Shown here piece by piece: positions 1 to 5,592 of a stretch of DNA of 11,132 nucleotides (within the stretch, counting starts at the first letter, position 1; each line of letters starts with the position of its first letter). This stretch comes from Armatimonadota bacterium (lineage in GTDB: Bacteria > Armatimonadota > UBA5829). The position numbers and the translations under genes are program-made. The stretch covers positions 1 through 11,132 of the forward strand of contig JAOAGX010000049.1 of the NCBI GenBank assembly GCA_026415535.1. Direction: 5' to 3'. The notes below the pieces were generated by a model. That model saw only the letters and a list, made by a program, of their open reading frames with translations, made no database searches and had not been told where the DNA came from.

Positions 1-46
1 CCTCCATAGTTTGTCCGAGGAGCGGCATCAGCATCTTTGTTGCCAT
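1..46 (-). CDS. Lipoyl-domain E2 acyltransferase of a 2-oxo-acid dehydrogenase complex, N-terminal fragment
   Basis: Only the first 15 codons are in the window; the gene runs off the left edge. Read on the minus strand from the ATG at 46-44 they give MATKMLMPLLGQTME, which matches the opening beta strand of biotinyl/lipoyl domains (consensus M-P-x-L-G-x-T-M-x-E-G) of dihydrolipoamide acyltransferases. The start is secure: a full AGGAGG box sits at 59-54, seven bases upstream. Members of this family carry lipoyl arms that pass acyl groups to CoA in the pyruvate, 2-oxoglutarate or branched-chain complexes; which complex cannot be told from this fragment. The gene is divergent from the aconitase at 176, which makes the pyruvate or 2-oxoglutarate complex attractive, but that is inference. 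A glycine-cleavage H protein or biotin carboxyl carrier is less likely because the tag MPxLGxTME at the extreme N-terminus is typical of E2. Confidence 0.8.
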   Translation of the reverse strand, partial: MATKMLMPLLGQTME

Positions 47-53
47 ATTCGTG

Positions 54-59
54 CCTCCT
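54..59 (-). promoter_or_regulatory. Shine-Dalgarno site of the E2 gene
   Basis: AGGAGG on the minus strand, seven bases before the ATG at 46-44. It fixes the start of the edge-truncated E2 gene, which is too short in the window to be called by length. Confidence 0.8.
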
Positions 60-106
60 ACAACCGATAGCCATTACTCTGTGCGCACCCAAGTTTCCTT
101 CCGAGC

Positions 107-136
107 TTGCTGATTGTGACTACTAATCCGTATAAT
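107..136 (+). promoter_or_regulatory. Candidate sigma70 promoter for aconitase
   Basis: A perfect TATAAT at 131-136 is preceded after 18 bases by TTGCTG (107-112, three of six matches to TTGACA). Transcription would begin near 143, leaving a leader of about 33 nt before the ATG at 176. The weak -35 keeps confidence moderate. No convincing promoter for the divergent E2 gene was seen in the same 129-bp gap. Confidence 0.5.
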
Positions 137-175
137 ACCCGTGAGAGCCTATCATATCGGGACAGCGTTGACAAT

Positions 176-2113
176 ATGGGACTTAGCATAGCACAGAAGA
201 TAATCAAAGAACACTTAGTCGAAGGAAAGATGATTCCGGGCGAGGAGATTGCCATTCGGATCGACCAGACTCTCACCCAAGACGCAACTGGTACAATGGC
301 ATACCTGCAGTTTGAAGCAATGGGTGTGCCAAGAGTGCGCACAAAGCGCTCTGTGAGCTACGTCGATCACAACACGCTCCAAACCGGCTTCGAAAACGCG
401 GATGATCACGCATATTTGCAGAGCGTAGCCGCAAAGTACGGCATCTATTTCTCCCGGCCCGGAAACGGCATTTGCCACCAGGTGCACCTTGAGCGGTTCG
501 ACGTACCTGGTGAGACGCTCCTCGGATCCGACAGCCATACCCCAACCGCTGGCGGACTTGGAATGCTGGGGATCGGCTCGGGAGGTCTCGACGTTGCTGC
601 TGCGATGGCCGGTGAACCGTTTTATATGCCGATGCCAAGAATTTGCCTTGTCCGACTTACAGGAAAACTCCAGCCCTGGGTATCCGCAAAAGACGTCATC
701 CTTTATGTCTTGTCCATTCTGTCTGTTAAAGGCGGAGTCGGCAAAATAATCGAGTATGGGGGCGAAGGCGTTGCGTCACTTTCCGCTACCGATCGCGCGA
801 CAATTGCCAACATGGGCGCGGAGCTTGGGGCGACAAGCTCGATATTTCCTAGCGACGAGGTAACTCGGAAATTCATGGCCGCCCAGGGACGTGAACACGA
901 ATGGCTAGAGCTCTCTGCCGATCTCGACGCCGAATATGATCAAGTTATCGAAATAAACTTGGATGCACTTGAACCCATGATCGCCCGGCCACATATGCCG
1001 GACAACGTGTGCAAAGTTTCTGAAGTTGAAGGCGTAAAGGTTGACCAAGTAGCTATTGGGAGCTGTACGAACTCGTCGCTGAGGGATTTAATGGTCGTGG
1101 CAGGGGTCTTAAAAGGTAGAACGGTGCACCCTTCGGTTAGTCTGGTAATATCTCCTGGCTCCAGGCAGGTCTTCGAGATGATCGCCCGAAATGGCGCACT
1201 CGCCGATTTGATCTCATCTGGAGCACGTATACTGGAATCTGCATGTGGACCGTGCATTGGAATGGGACAAGCTCCGAAGACCAACGCCGTATCAATAAGA
1301 ACGTTTAACCGAAACTTCGAAGGACGGAGTGGCACAAAGTCGGCTCAGGTTTATCTTGCAGGGCCTGAGGTGGCGGTCGCAGCGGCGATATTTGGCGAGA
1401 TTACCGACCCTCGCAAACTCGGCGATCCGCCAGTGTTTGACATACCCGAAAAATACCTTGTCGATGATCGGATGATAATTCCGCCGAGCAAAGACCCGGA
1501 CTCGGTGGAGATCATTCGAGGGCCTAATATCAAGCCGCTGCCCGAAACCGAACCACTTGCAGAAACGCTTTCGGGAAAGATCCTATTAAAGGTCGGCGAC
1601 AACATTACAACAGATGACATTATGCCAGCCGGCGCAAATATATTGCCGTTGCGTTCAAACATCCCGGCAATCTCGGAATATGTGTTTTCACGAATCGACC
1701 CTGATTTTGCAAAGCGTGCTAGAGAATGCGGCGGCGGGTTTGTCCTGGGAGGCGAGAATTATGGGCAAGGATCATCCCGCGAGCACGCTGCGCTTGCGCC
1801 GATGTATCTCGGGATCAAGGCTGTGATAGCAAAGTCGTTTGCCCGCATCCACAGGCAGAACCTGATCAATTTCGGCATACTGCCTCTGATCCTATCCGAC
1901 CCAGCCGACTACGAGCGCCTGAAACAACTTGATGAGATCGAAATCCCCGGTGTTGCCGGGGCACTGCGGCAGGGGAAGCCGACTGTAGAACTTCACACCG
2001 GAACCGAACCGACAATCCTGCTCACACACAATCTCTCGCAGAGGGAACGCGAGGTTGTGCTTGCTGGAGGACGGTTAAACTACATTAAGCATCGCGCGTC
2101 CAATGACAATTAG
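176..2113 (+). CDS. Aconitate hydratase, Aquifex-type (short aconitase family)
   Basis: A 645-residue protein that should interconvert citrate and isocitrate through cis-aconitate in the cytoplasm. All hallmark motifs are visible: GSDSHTPTAGG (about 117-127), the cluster cysteine in GSCTNSS (C297), the cysteine pair in ACGPCIGMG (C357, C360), the substrate-arginine loop NRNFEGRSG (378-386), and the swivel-domain motifs DNITTDDIMPAG (475-486) and YGQGSSREHAALAP (529-542). The three cysteines can hold the labile [4Fe-4S] cluster. The length is well below the ~890 residues of AcnA/AcnB and fits the compact family called 'Aquifex type'. The frame stays open back to a TTG at 107, but that codon falls in the putative -35 box and its 23 extra residues are not aconitase-like, so ATG 176 (MGLSIAQKII) is chosen. 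No strong ribosome binding site precedes it. Homoaconitase or isopropylmalate isomerase is possible but less likely, since those usually have separate large and small subunits. Confidence 0.93.
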   Translation: MGLSIAQKIIKEHLVEGKMIPGEEIAIRIDQTLTQDATGTMAYLQFEAMGVPRVRTKRSVSYVDHNTLQTGFENADDHAYLQSVAAKYGIYFSRPGNGICHQVHLERFDVPGETLLGSDSHTPTAGGLGMLGIGSGGLDVAAAMAGEPFYMPMPRICLVRLTGKLQPWVSAKDVILYVLSILSVKGGVGKIIEYGGEGVASLSATDRATIANMGAELGATSSIFPSDEVTRKFMAAQGREHEWLELSADLDAEYDQVIEINLDALEPMIARPHMPDNVCKVSEVEGVKVDQVAIGSCTNSSLRDLMVVAGVLKGRTVHPSVSLVISPGSRQVFEMIARNGALADLISSGARILESACGPCIGMGQAPKTNAVSIRTFNRNFEGRSGTKSAQVYLAGPEVAVAAAIFGEITDPRKLGDPPVFDIPEKYLVDDRMIIPPSKDPDSVEIIRGPNIKPLPETEPLAETLSGKILLKVGDNITTDDIMPAGANILPLRSNIPAISEYVFSRIDPDFAKRARECGGGFVLGGENYGQGSSREHAALAPMYLGIKAVIAKSFARIHRQNLINFGILPLILSDPADYERLKQLDEIEIPGVAGALRQGKPTVELHTGTEPTILLTHNLSQREREVVLAGGRLNYIKHRASNDN

Positions 2114-2178
2114 CAAGATCACGTAGTGAATTACGTGTGCCCCAAATGCCAACAGTTTAACATTTGCTGGTACGAATT

Positions 2179-2207
2179 TCGTCCGGGGTATGAAACGCCC
2201 CGGACGA
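2179..2207. terminator. Hairpin between convergent aconitase and ferredoxin genes
   Basis: A perfect 10-bp inverted repeat (TCGTCCGGGG / CCCCGGACGA) with a 9-base loop. It sits 65 bp after the aconitase stop and 58 bp from the ferredoxin stop, so it could serve both. There is no T tract on either side, so it may act as an mRNA 3'-end stabiliser or a factor-assisted terminator rather than a classical intrinsic one. Confidence 0.6.
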
Positions 2208-2265
2208 TAAAGCGCTTCGGCAATCTTATAGGAAAACGCAAGCAGAGTAGCGCATTACATTTTGT

Positions 2266-2481
2266 CTAAGGATATATTTGTTCCCCTTCCTCGTCGTACA
2301 AGGTGATTGCTTCAAGAGGACAAGCCTCCGCTGCGGTGAGGATGGTCTCGTCATCAGCACCCTCGGGGTTGACAACTGTTGATTTTCCCTCGGAATCTAT
2401 CTCGAAAACGTCTGGCGCAGCTCCAACACATGCACCGATTCCCTGGCATTTGTTTCTGTCAACAACGATTCGGTAGCTCAC
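2266..2481 (-). CDS. Small single-cluster ferredoxin lacking the second cluster cysteine
   Basis: A 71-residue acidic protein starting at a GTG codon, with GGAGGT at 2496-2491 nine bases upstream. It has the layout of one-cluster ferredoxins: K-C12-Q-G-I-G-A-C18 near the N-terminus, then AAPDVFEID, and A-C54-P-L-E-A-I near the C-terminus. Usual [4Fe-4S] members have C-x2-C-x2-C...C-P; here the second position is isoleucine (I15), leaving three cysteines. Such a pattern is known in [3Fe-4S] ferredoxins, for example those that feed cytochromes P450, and the adjoining A-P-D-V-F string is shared by that group. It probably carries electrons in the cytoplasm; the partner is unknown. The gene stands alone, convergent with aconitase and divergent from the bactofilin-like gene. 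No P450 or reductase is in the window. Confidence 0.88.
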   Translation of the reverse strand: MSYRIVVDRNKCQGIGACVGAAPDVFEIDSEGKSTVVNPEGADDETILTAAEACPLEAITLYDEEGEQIYP

Positions 2482-2490
2482 TCGTTTTTT

Positions 2491-2496
2491 ACCTCC
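2491..2496 (-). promoter_or_regulatory. Shine-Dalgarno site deciding the ferredoxin GTG start
   Basis: GGAGGT on the minus strand, nine bases upstream of the GTG at 2481-2479. The frame has no upstream ATG that fits better, and the encoded protein begins MSYRIVVD, a typical ferredoxin start. Confidence 0.75.
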
Positions 2497-2524
2497 GGAT
2501 TCATTTTTGCCGTATCCTGATCAG

Positions 2525-2545
2525 GCCGGGGGAAATGCTCCCGGC
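2525..2545. other. GC-rich stem-loop in the ferredoxin / bactofilin-like gene gap
   Basis: GCCGGG and CCCGGC pair perfectly around a 9-base loop, with one more possible G-U pair inside. A short GGC-GTAA-GCC stem with a GNRA-type tetraloop follows at 2551-2560. The stems lie 44-79 bases upstream of the ferredoxin GTG, so they could be in that gene's leader, or they could be binding sites in the divergent control region. No known riboswitch fold was recognised. Confidence 0.35.
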
Positions 2546-2582
2546 ACATAGGCGTAAGCCAATCGGACACGTAGGATAGTGT

Positions 2583-2611
2583 TCGACAATTGTTTCGTGG
2601 TATCCTATACC
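2583..2611 (+). promoter_or_regulatory. Candidate promoter of the bactofilin-like gene, with repeated TATCCT boxes
   Basis: TCGACA (2583-2588, five of six matches to -35) and TATACC (2606-2611, four of six) are 17 bases apart, giving a start about 30-35 bases ahead of the ATG at 2651. TAGGATA (2572-2578) and TATCCTA (2601-2607) form a perfect 7-bp inverted repeat bracketing the -35 box, and a third TATCCT lies at 2513-2518. The last box is also the centre of GGTATCCTATACC, a palindrome with 5-bp arms. This pattern could be an operator. Confidence 0.4.
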
Positions 2612-2650
2612 CTAAATCGGCTCAGCATTAACTAAACGGAGGACACTCCA

Positions 2651-3787
2651 ATGAAACCATGTAGAGTCGTGGTTGCTTGTGCTTTGGGAATCGCGATATC
2701 GAGCATCTGCTCGGCAGTGGAGTTGAGATCCGGAAGCGTGATAATAGTTCCCAAGCGGCAGATCGTGAAAGAAGACGTGCTCGCCGGCGCAAAAAATGTA
2801 ACGATCGAGCCCGAAGTCAAAGGCGACGTTGCGGCAGCCGGACAAAGCGTAACTGTCTCCGGACCGGTTCGCAACTCAGCGATGTTGCTCGGGCAAGGAG
2901 TAGATTTGATTGGAACAGTAGGAAATGATGCATGGCTCGCAGGACAGAACGTTAAGATTGGCTCCACGATAGCCGACAACGCCTACGTAGCAGGGGCAAA
3001 CGTAACGTTGACGAAAGACGGATCCGTCGGAAGGGATCTGCTTGTCGGCGGCGGCGATGTCTTGATACATGGAACAGTCGGTCGCGACTTGCGCGTTGCG
3101 GCCGACGAGCTGATTATTGGAGGCGTTGTAACAGGCAACGTCTACGCACAGGCACAGACCGTCAGATTGCTGGAGACGGCGCTAGTGAAAGGAAACTTGT
3201 GGTATGAAAGTCCCTATAGACTGATGATTGCCCCGGGCGCTAAGGTAATGGGCAAGATAGAACATAGGCTGCCGCCGAAAGAAAAGGTAAAGCCGGTTTT
3301 CTGGTCCCACTTCGCATGGTGGATGGGAAAACTGATAGCCGCGGTCATTTTTGGAGCAACTATCTTGGCCGTTTTTCCGAATAGAAGCAGTGAGGCTGCG
3401 GCAGCGCTGCGACGCTCATTCTGGTTCTGCCTGGGCATCGGGTTGGTAGTTGCAATTGTTACACCTACCGCGATAGCAATCGGACTTATGACGCTGGTTG
3501 GCATACCGCTGGCAGTCGCGGTCTTGTTCGCTTATATAACCGCGCTCTACGCAGCAGGAATATTCGCCTCGCTCGCACTGGGAACTTGGATATTGGGGCG
3601 CGGCCGAACTGCACTCCCCAAAACCATCGGTTCCATGATACTAGGGGCCATTATATTTGGGATCGTATTCCTGATACCTGTCGCAGGATGGCTCGCCAAG
3701 CTGGTAGTGACGATCTCGGGGTTGGGAGCATTTTGCGTAAGCTGGTGGAGGAGTCGGATGCCCAGCGCTGTAGATGTCAATGTCTGA
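2651..3787 (+). CDS. Exported bactofilin-like repeat protein with C-terminal membrane domain
   Basis: A 378-residue protein with GGAGGA at 2638-2643, seven bases before the ATG. Residues 1-22 are a signal peptide or N-terminal anchor (cleavage plausible after SICSA). Residues about 45-205 are short beta repeats rich in G-x-V and V-G-x-D/N units (GDVAAAGQSVTVSG, GTVGNDAWLAGQNVKIG, GSVGRDLLVGGGDVLIHGTVGRDLRV). These resemble the right-handed beta-helix rungs of bactofilin / 'polymer-forming' proteins. A basic linker (RLPPKEKVKP, 206-215) leads into a hydrophobic half with about four or five helices (roughly 223-241, 257-277, 281-305, 325-345, 349-365). Classical bactofilins are cytosolic and have no signal peptide, so this one probably places its beta-solenoid on the outer face of the inner membrane. 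It may be a cell-envelope scaffold; the exact function is unknown. It has its own candidate promoter and ends against the hairpin at 3905-3935. Confidence 0.8.
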   Translation: MKPCRVVVACALGIAISSICSAVELRSGSVIIVPKRQIVKEDVLAGAKNVTIEPEVKGDVAAAGQSVTVSGPVRNSAMLLGQGVDLIGTVGNDAWLAGQNVKIGSTIADNAYVAGANVTLTKDGSVGRDLLVGGGDVLIHGTVGRDLRVAADELIIGGVVTGNVYAQAQTVRLLETALVKGNLWYESPYRLMIAPGAKVMGKIEHRLPPKEKVKPVFWSHFAWWMGKLIAAVIFGATILAVFPNRSSEAAAALRRSFWFCLGIGLVVAIVTPTAIAIGLMTLVGIPLAVAVLFAYITALYAAGIFASLALGTWILGRGRTALPKTIGSMILGAIIFGIVFLIPVAGWLAKLVVTISGLGAFCVSWWRSRMPSAVDVNV

Positions 3788-3904
3788 GTTTTGAAGCGTC
3801 CGATCGGATATGTGCACAGCAAAGGGGCGGGGCACAAAGCCGGCGACTACGCACGTTCAGGTAAAGCCGGCACAAGGCCGACGGTTAATCAGCGCCACAA
3901 ATAT

Positions 3905-3935
3905 GATTGGCCGGAGCTTTGCGCTCCGGCCAATC
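3905..3935. terminator. Strong bidirectional terminator hairpin
   Basis: A perfect 13-bp stem (GATTGGCCGGAGC / GCTCCGGCCAATC) with a 5-base loop. It lies 118 bp after the bactofilin-like gene and 31 bp after the stop of the convergent PEP-CTERM gene. On the plus side it is followed by a pyrimidine-rich tract (TTCTCCTTCTTCC...), which fits termination of the rightward transcript best. Confidence 0.8.
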
Positions 3936-3965
3936 TTCTCCTTCTTCCCTTCTTCCCTCTCGAAC

Positions 3966-4637
3966 CTACCGGGACTTGCGTCTCCCAAAAACAAACAAAC
4001 CGGCCAAGCAACCTGCCACTGCCGCCATCGATGACGGCTCGGGAATTAGCGGTTTCTTGTAGAGGTAAAACCCGCCGTCCCCGTTATCCTCGTTAAAGTC
4101 GGAATATACCTTCAGAACGTCGTAAAACTCCTCTCCGTACCCAACAACCGGTGGGTTAGGTTTTCCGGGCTCGGGGTAGAAGTTGCAGTGCATCTCGTGC
4201 ATGTCAACCCACCAGTCCTCAGGCTCGTAGGAGTACATATTGTAGAACGTGGGATCGCGATTCTGATCGGGGTCGGGGCTTAGATTGGCAGTCCACATAT
4301 GAAAGCCGCCCCAGTTGTAAGCGGTTCGATTGAGAACGTATTGGTCGACACGAACTAAATGCCATATGTCGTAATCAAATCCAGAACCGCCATAGAAATT
4401 GCCTGCAAACGTGAACTGGATAGGCACCAAACTATTCATCACCACGTAGATCTCGCCTTGCCAGCAGTACTGCGGTTCAAGACTCCACGGATCGCCGGTG
4501 TACTCCGGATTGGGATCACAAGTCAGAGTCACGCTGTGGGAGCCAACCGCATCGGTCCAACTTACGGTCACTCCTGCAGATGCACCGGCTTGAGCAACCA
4601 CCGTTGCCACTAATAAAACCAACGCGTATTTAGTCAT
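3966..4637 (-). CDS. PEP-CTERM sorting domain protein, downstream member of a pair
   Basis: A 223-residue exported protein. The N-terminus (MTKYALVLLVATVVAQAGA) is a signal peptide. The C-terminus is a textbook PEP-CTERM tag: IPEPSS (198-203), a hydrophobic stretch to about residue 218, then GRRKSR. In such proteins an exosortase cleaves at the tag after export, and products are often surface or matrix glycoproteins. The body is acidic and rich in Trp/Tyr with three cysteines (C40, C58, C151); no catalytic domain was recognised. The start has an unusual ribosome binding region: AGGAG abuts the ATG, and a better AGGAGG lies 12 bases upstream. The codon is still the best available because a stop lies just upstream in frame and the signal peptide begins here. 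It follows the second PEP-CTERM gene by 94 bp on the same strand with no clear hairpin between, so co-transcription is likely. Confidence 0.9.
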   Translation of the reverse strand: MTKYALVLLVATVVAQAGASAGVTVSWTDAVGSHSVTLTCDPNPEYTGDPWSLEPQYCWQGEIYVVMNSLVPIQFTFAGNFYGGSGFDYDIWHLVRVDQYVLNRTAYNWGGFHMWTANLSPDPDQNRDPTFYNMYSYEPEDWWVDMHEMHCNFYPEPGKPNPPVVGYGEEFYDVLKVYSDFNEDNGDGGFYLYKKPLIPEPSSMAAVAGCLAGLFVFGRRKSR

Positions 4638-4731
4638 CTCCTATGACACCCTCCTCTCGCGTGACTCGCCCTCCAGAAGCTGAACGCCTTTGGTTACGGA
4701 ACTCGAGACTTGGATTCCTTTCCCCCTAATT

Positions 4732-5334
4732 CTATTTTTTTCTCGCTCTACGAATCGCGCCGAACCCCATCGCGCCAATTCCCGCCAGTAAAGTCATTAT
4801 CGAAGCCGGCTCGGGAATAGGATACCATGTGGTGGGGTACTGTGTGACCCTAACTTGCCCTTGAACTGCCACGTCGTAAGTAAATTCGACGTAGAGGCTC
4901 TGGCCCGGGTGGATCGCTTGCGGGTTGTTGGGGTCACCGGTCGTTGTGACGTGCGCAAAGAACCCCATCGCACCCTGCAAGTCTTCTATGGTCCACCACA
5001 AACTCGGATTCCCAGAATGAGCTGTGTCGTAGACCTTTATCCCGCGAAGGTTATATGCGTTTACGATTGTCATGTGCCAGTCGGTCCAGGTGTCCTGGGT
5101 ATTATTGACAATCGTCTGGCGGATGCGCGGGTCGCCTTCAGGCGAGACCGGATGGATTTCAAGCAGGTCGTCGCCGTTAAGAGCATACTCCCACTGTAAA
5201 TCGACATCGGCGACACAGATATCTCCTTCGTACTCCCACTTGTCCCCATCTATGACAATGGTGTACACTCCGCCGAGAACGGGGGAGCATGCCAGTAGGA
5301 GCGCAAGCAAAAGAAAGCAGGTCTTGGTCATCAT
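4732..5334 (-). CDS. PEP-CTERM sorting domain protein, upstream member of a pair
   Basis: A 200-residue exported protein with a signal peptide (MMTKTCFLLLALLLACSPVLGG) and a C-terminal tag IPEPAS (173-178), a hydrophobic helix, then RRARKK. The mature part is a single acidic, beta-rich domain (for example VYTIVIDGDKWEYEG) with one remaining cysteine near the start (C40); no enzyme motif was seen. A near-lipobox LLAC (13-16) occurs in the signal peptide, but the C-terminal tag argues for ordinary cleavage further on. Translation may begin at either of two adjacent ATGs: GGAG lies 5 bases before the first and 8 before the second. A strong promoter lies about 100 bases upstream. Length and body differ from the neighbouring PEP-CTERM protein, so they are not obvious recent duplicates. 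The exosortase that would process both must be elsewhere in the genome. Confidence 0.9.
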   Translation of the reverse strand: MMTKTCFLLLALLLACSPVLGGVYTIVIDGDKWEYEGDICVADVDLQWEYALNGDDLLEIHPVSPEGDPRIRQTIVNNTQDTWTDWHMTIVNAYNLRGIKVYDTAHSGNPSLWWTIEDLQGAMGFFAHVTTTGDPNNPQAIHPGQSLYVEFTYDVAVQGQVRVTQYPTTWYPIPEPASIMTLLAGIGAMGFGAIRRARKK

Positions 5335-5411
5335 CTCTTCTCCTTCTCAAAAAGTGGCAGATTGCCGCACTTTGGCGCGGTCTATTTGCGGGCCGGAATT
5401 CCGACTGCCGT

Positions 5412-5440
5412 ATTGTATCCCAGGACTTGACTCTAGTCAA
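5412..5440 (-). promoter_or_regulatory. Sigma70-type promoter of the PEP-CTERM gene pair
   Basis: On the minus strand TTGACT (5440-5435) and TACAAT (5417-5412) are exactly 17 bases apart, each matching five of six consensus bases. Transcription would begin near 5405, giving a leader of about 70 nt. A perfect 10-bp palindrome CGGAATTCCG (5394-5403) overlaps the predicted start. Confidence 0.75.
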
Positions 5441-5441
5441 G
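5426..5441. promoter_or_regulatory. Inverted repeat over the -35 box, candidate operator
   Basis: CTTGACT and AGTCAAG are perfect 7-bp arms two bases apart and cover the whole -35 box of the PEP-CTERM promoter. A symmetric site in this position is typical for a dimeric regulator that blocks or recruits RNA polymerase. No regulator gene for it is visible nearby. Confidence 0.45.
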
Positions 5442-5517
5442 AGGATTTCAAAAAATATTTCCAAAATCAGGTAATATTGCTAGGTAGTCTAATAGTACCC
5501 CCAACGAGGTGAAACCA

Positions 5518-5592
5518 ATGAACTCGGATGTTCCAAGGCTTCCTTACCCCCGCAAGAATTCGCGAGGGATTCTTCGCTTACGCTCAGAATGA
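5518..5592 (+). pseudogene. Short reading frame with a ribosome binding site, cut off by the repeat array
   Basis: GAGGTG at 5506-5511 lies six bases before an ATG that opens a 24-codon frame, beginning MNSDVPRLPYPRKNSRG. The last eight codons (GILRLRSE and the stop side) are the first repeat unit of the array that begins at 5568. This looks like the 5' end of a rightward gene whose body was displaced when the array formed, or a chance frame. The start has translation signals, but no homology can be assigned to 17 residues. Confidence 0.25.

Noticed and set aside
107..175. Aconitase start at TTG 107
   Set aside because: The TTG falls in the putative -35 box, a TATAAT lies within the extension, and the added residues do not look like aconitase; ATG 176 gives the expected N-terminus.
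215..1662. Minus-strand reading frames within the aconitase gene
   Set aside because: They are shadows of a clearly conserved plus-strand protein and have low-complexity, Arg/Ser-rich translations.
2612..2979. Minus-strand frames opposite the start of the bactofilin-like gene
   Set aside because: The plus-strand protein has a strong ribosome binding site, signal peptide and repeat structure; the antisense translations have none of these.
4732..5334. Lipoprotein reading of the upstream PEP-CTERM protein (LLAC box)
   Set aside because: Leucine at the -2 position is a poor lipobox, and the protein carries a full C-terminal PEP-CTERM tag, which indicates a different sorting route.
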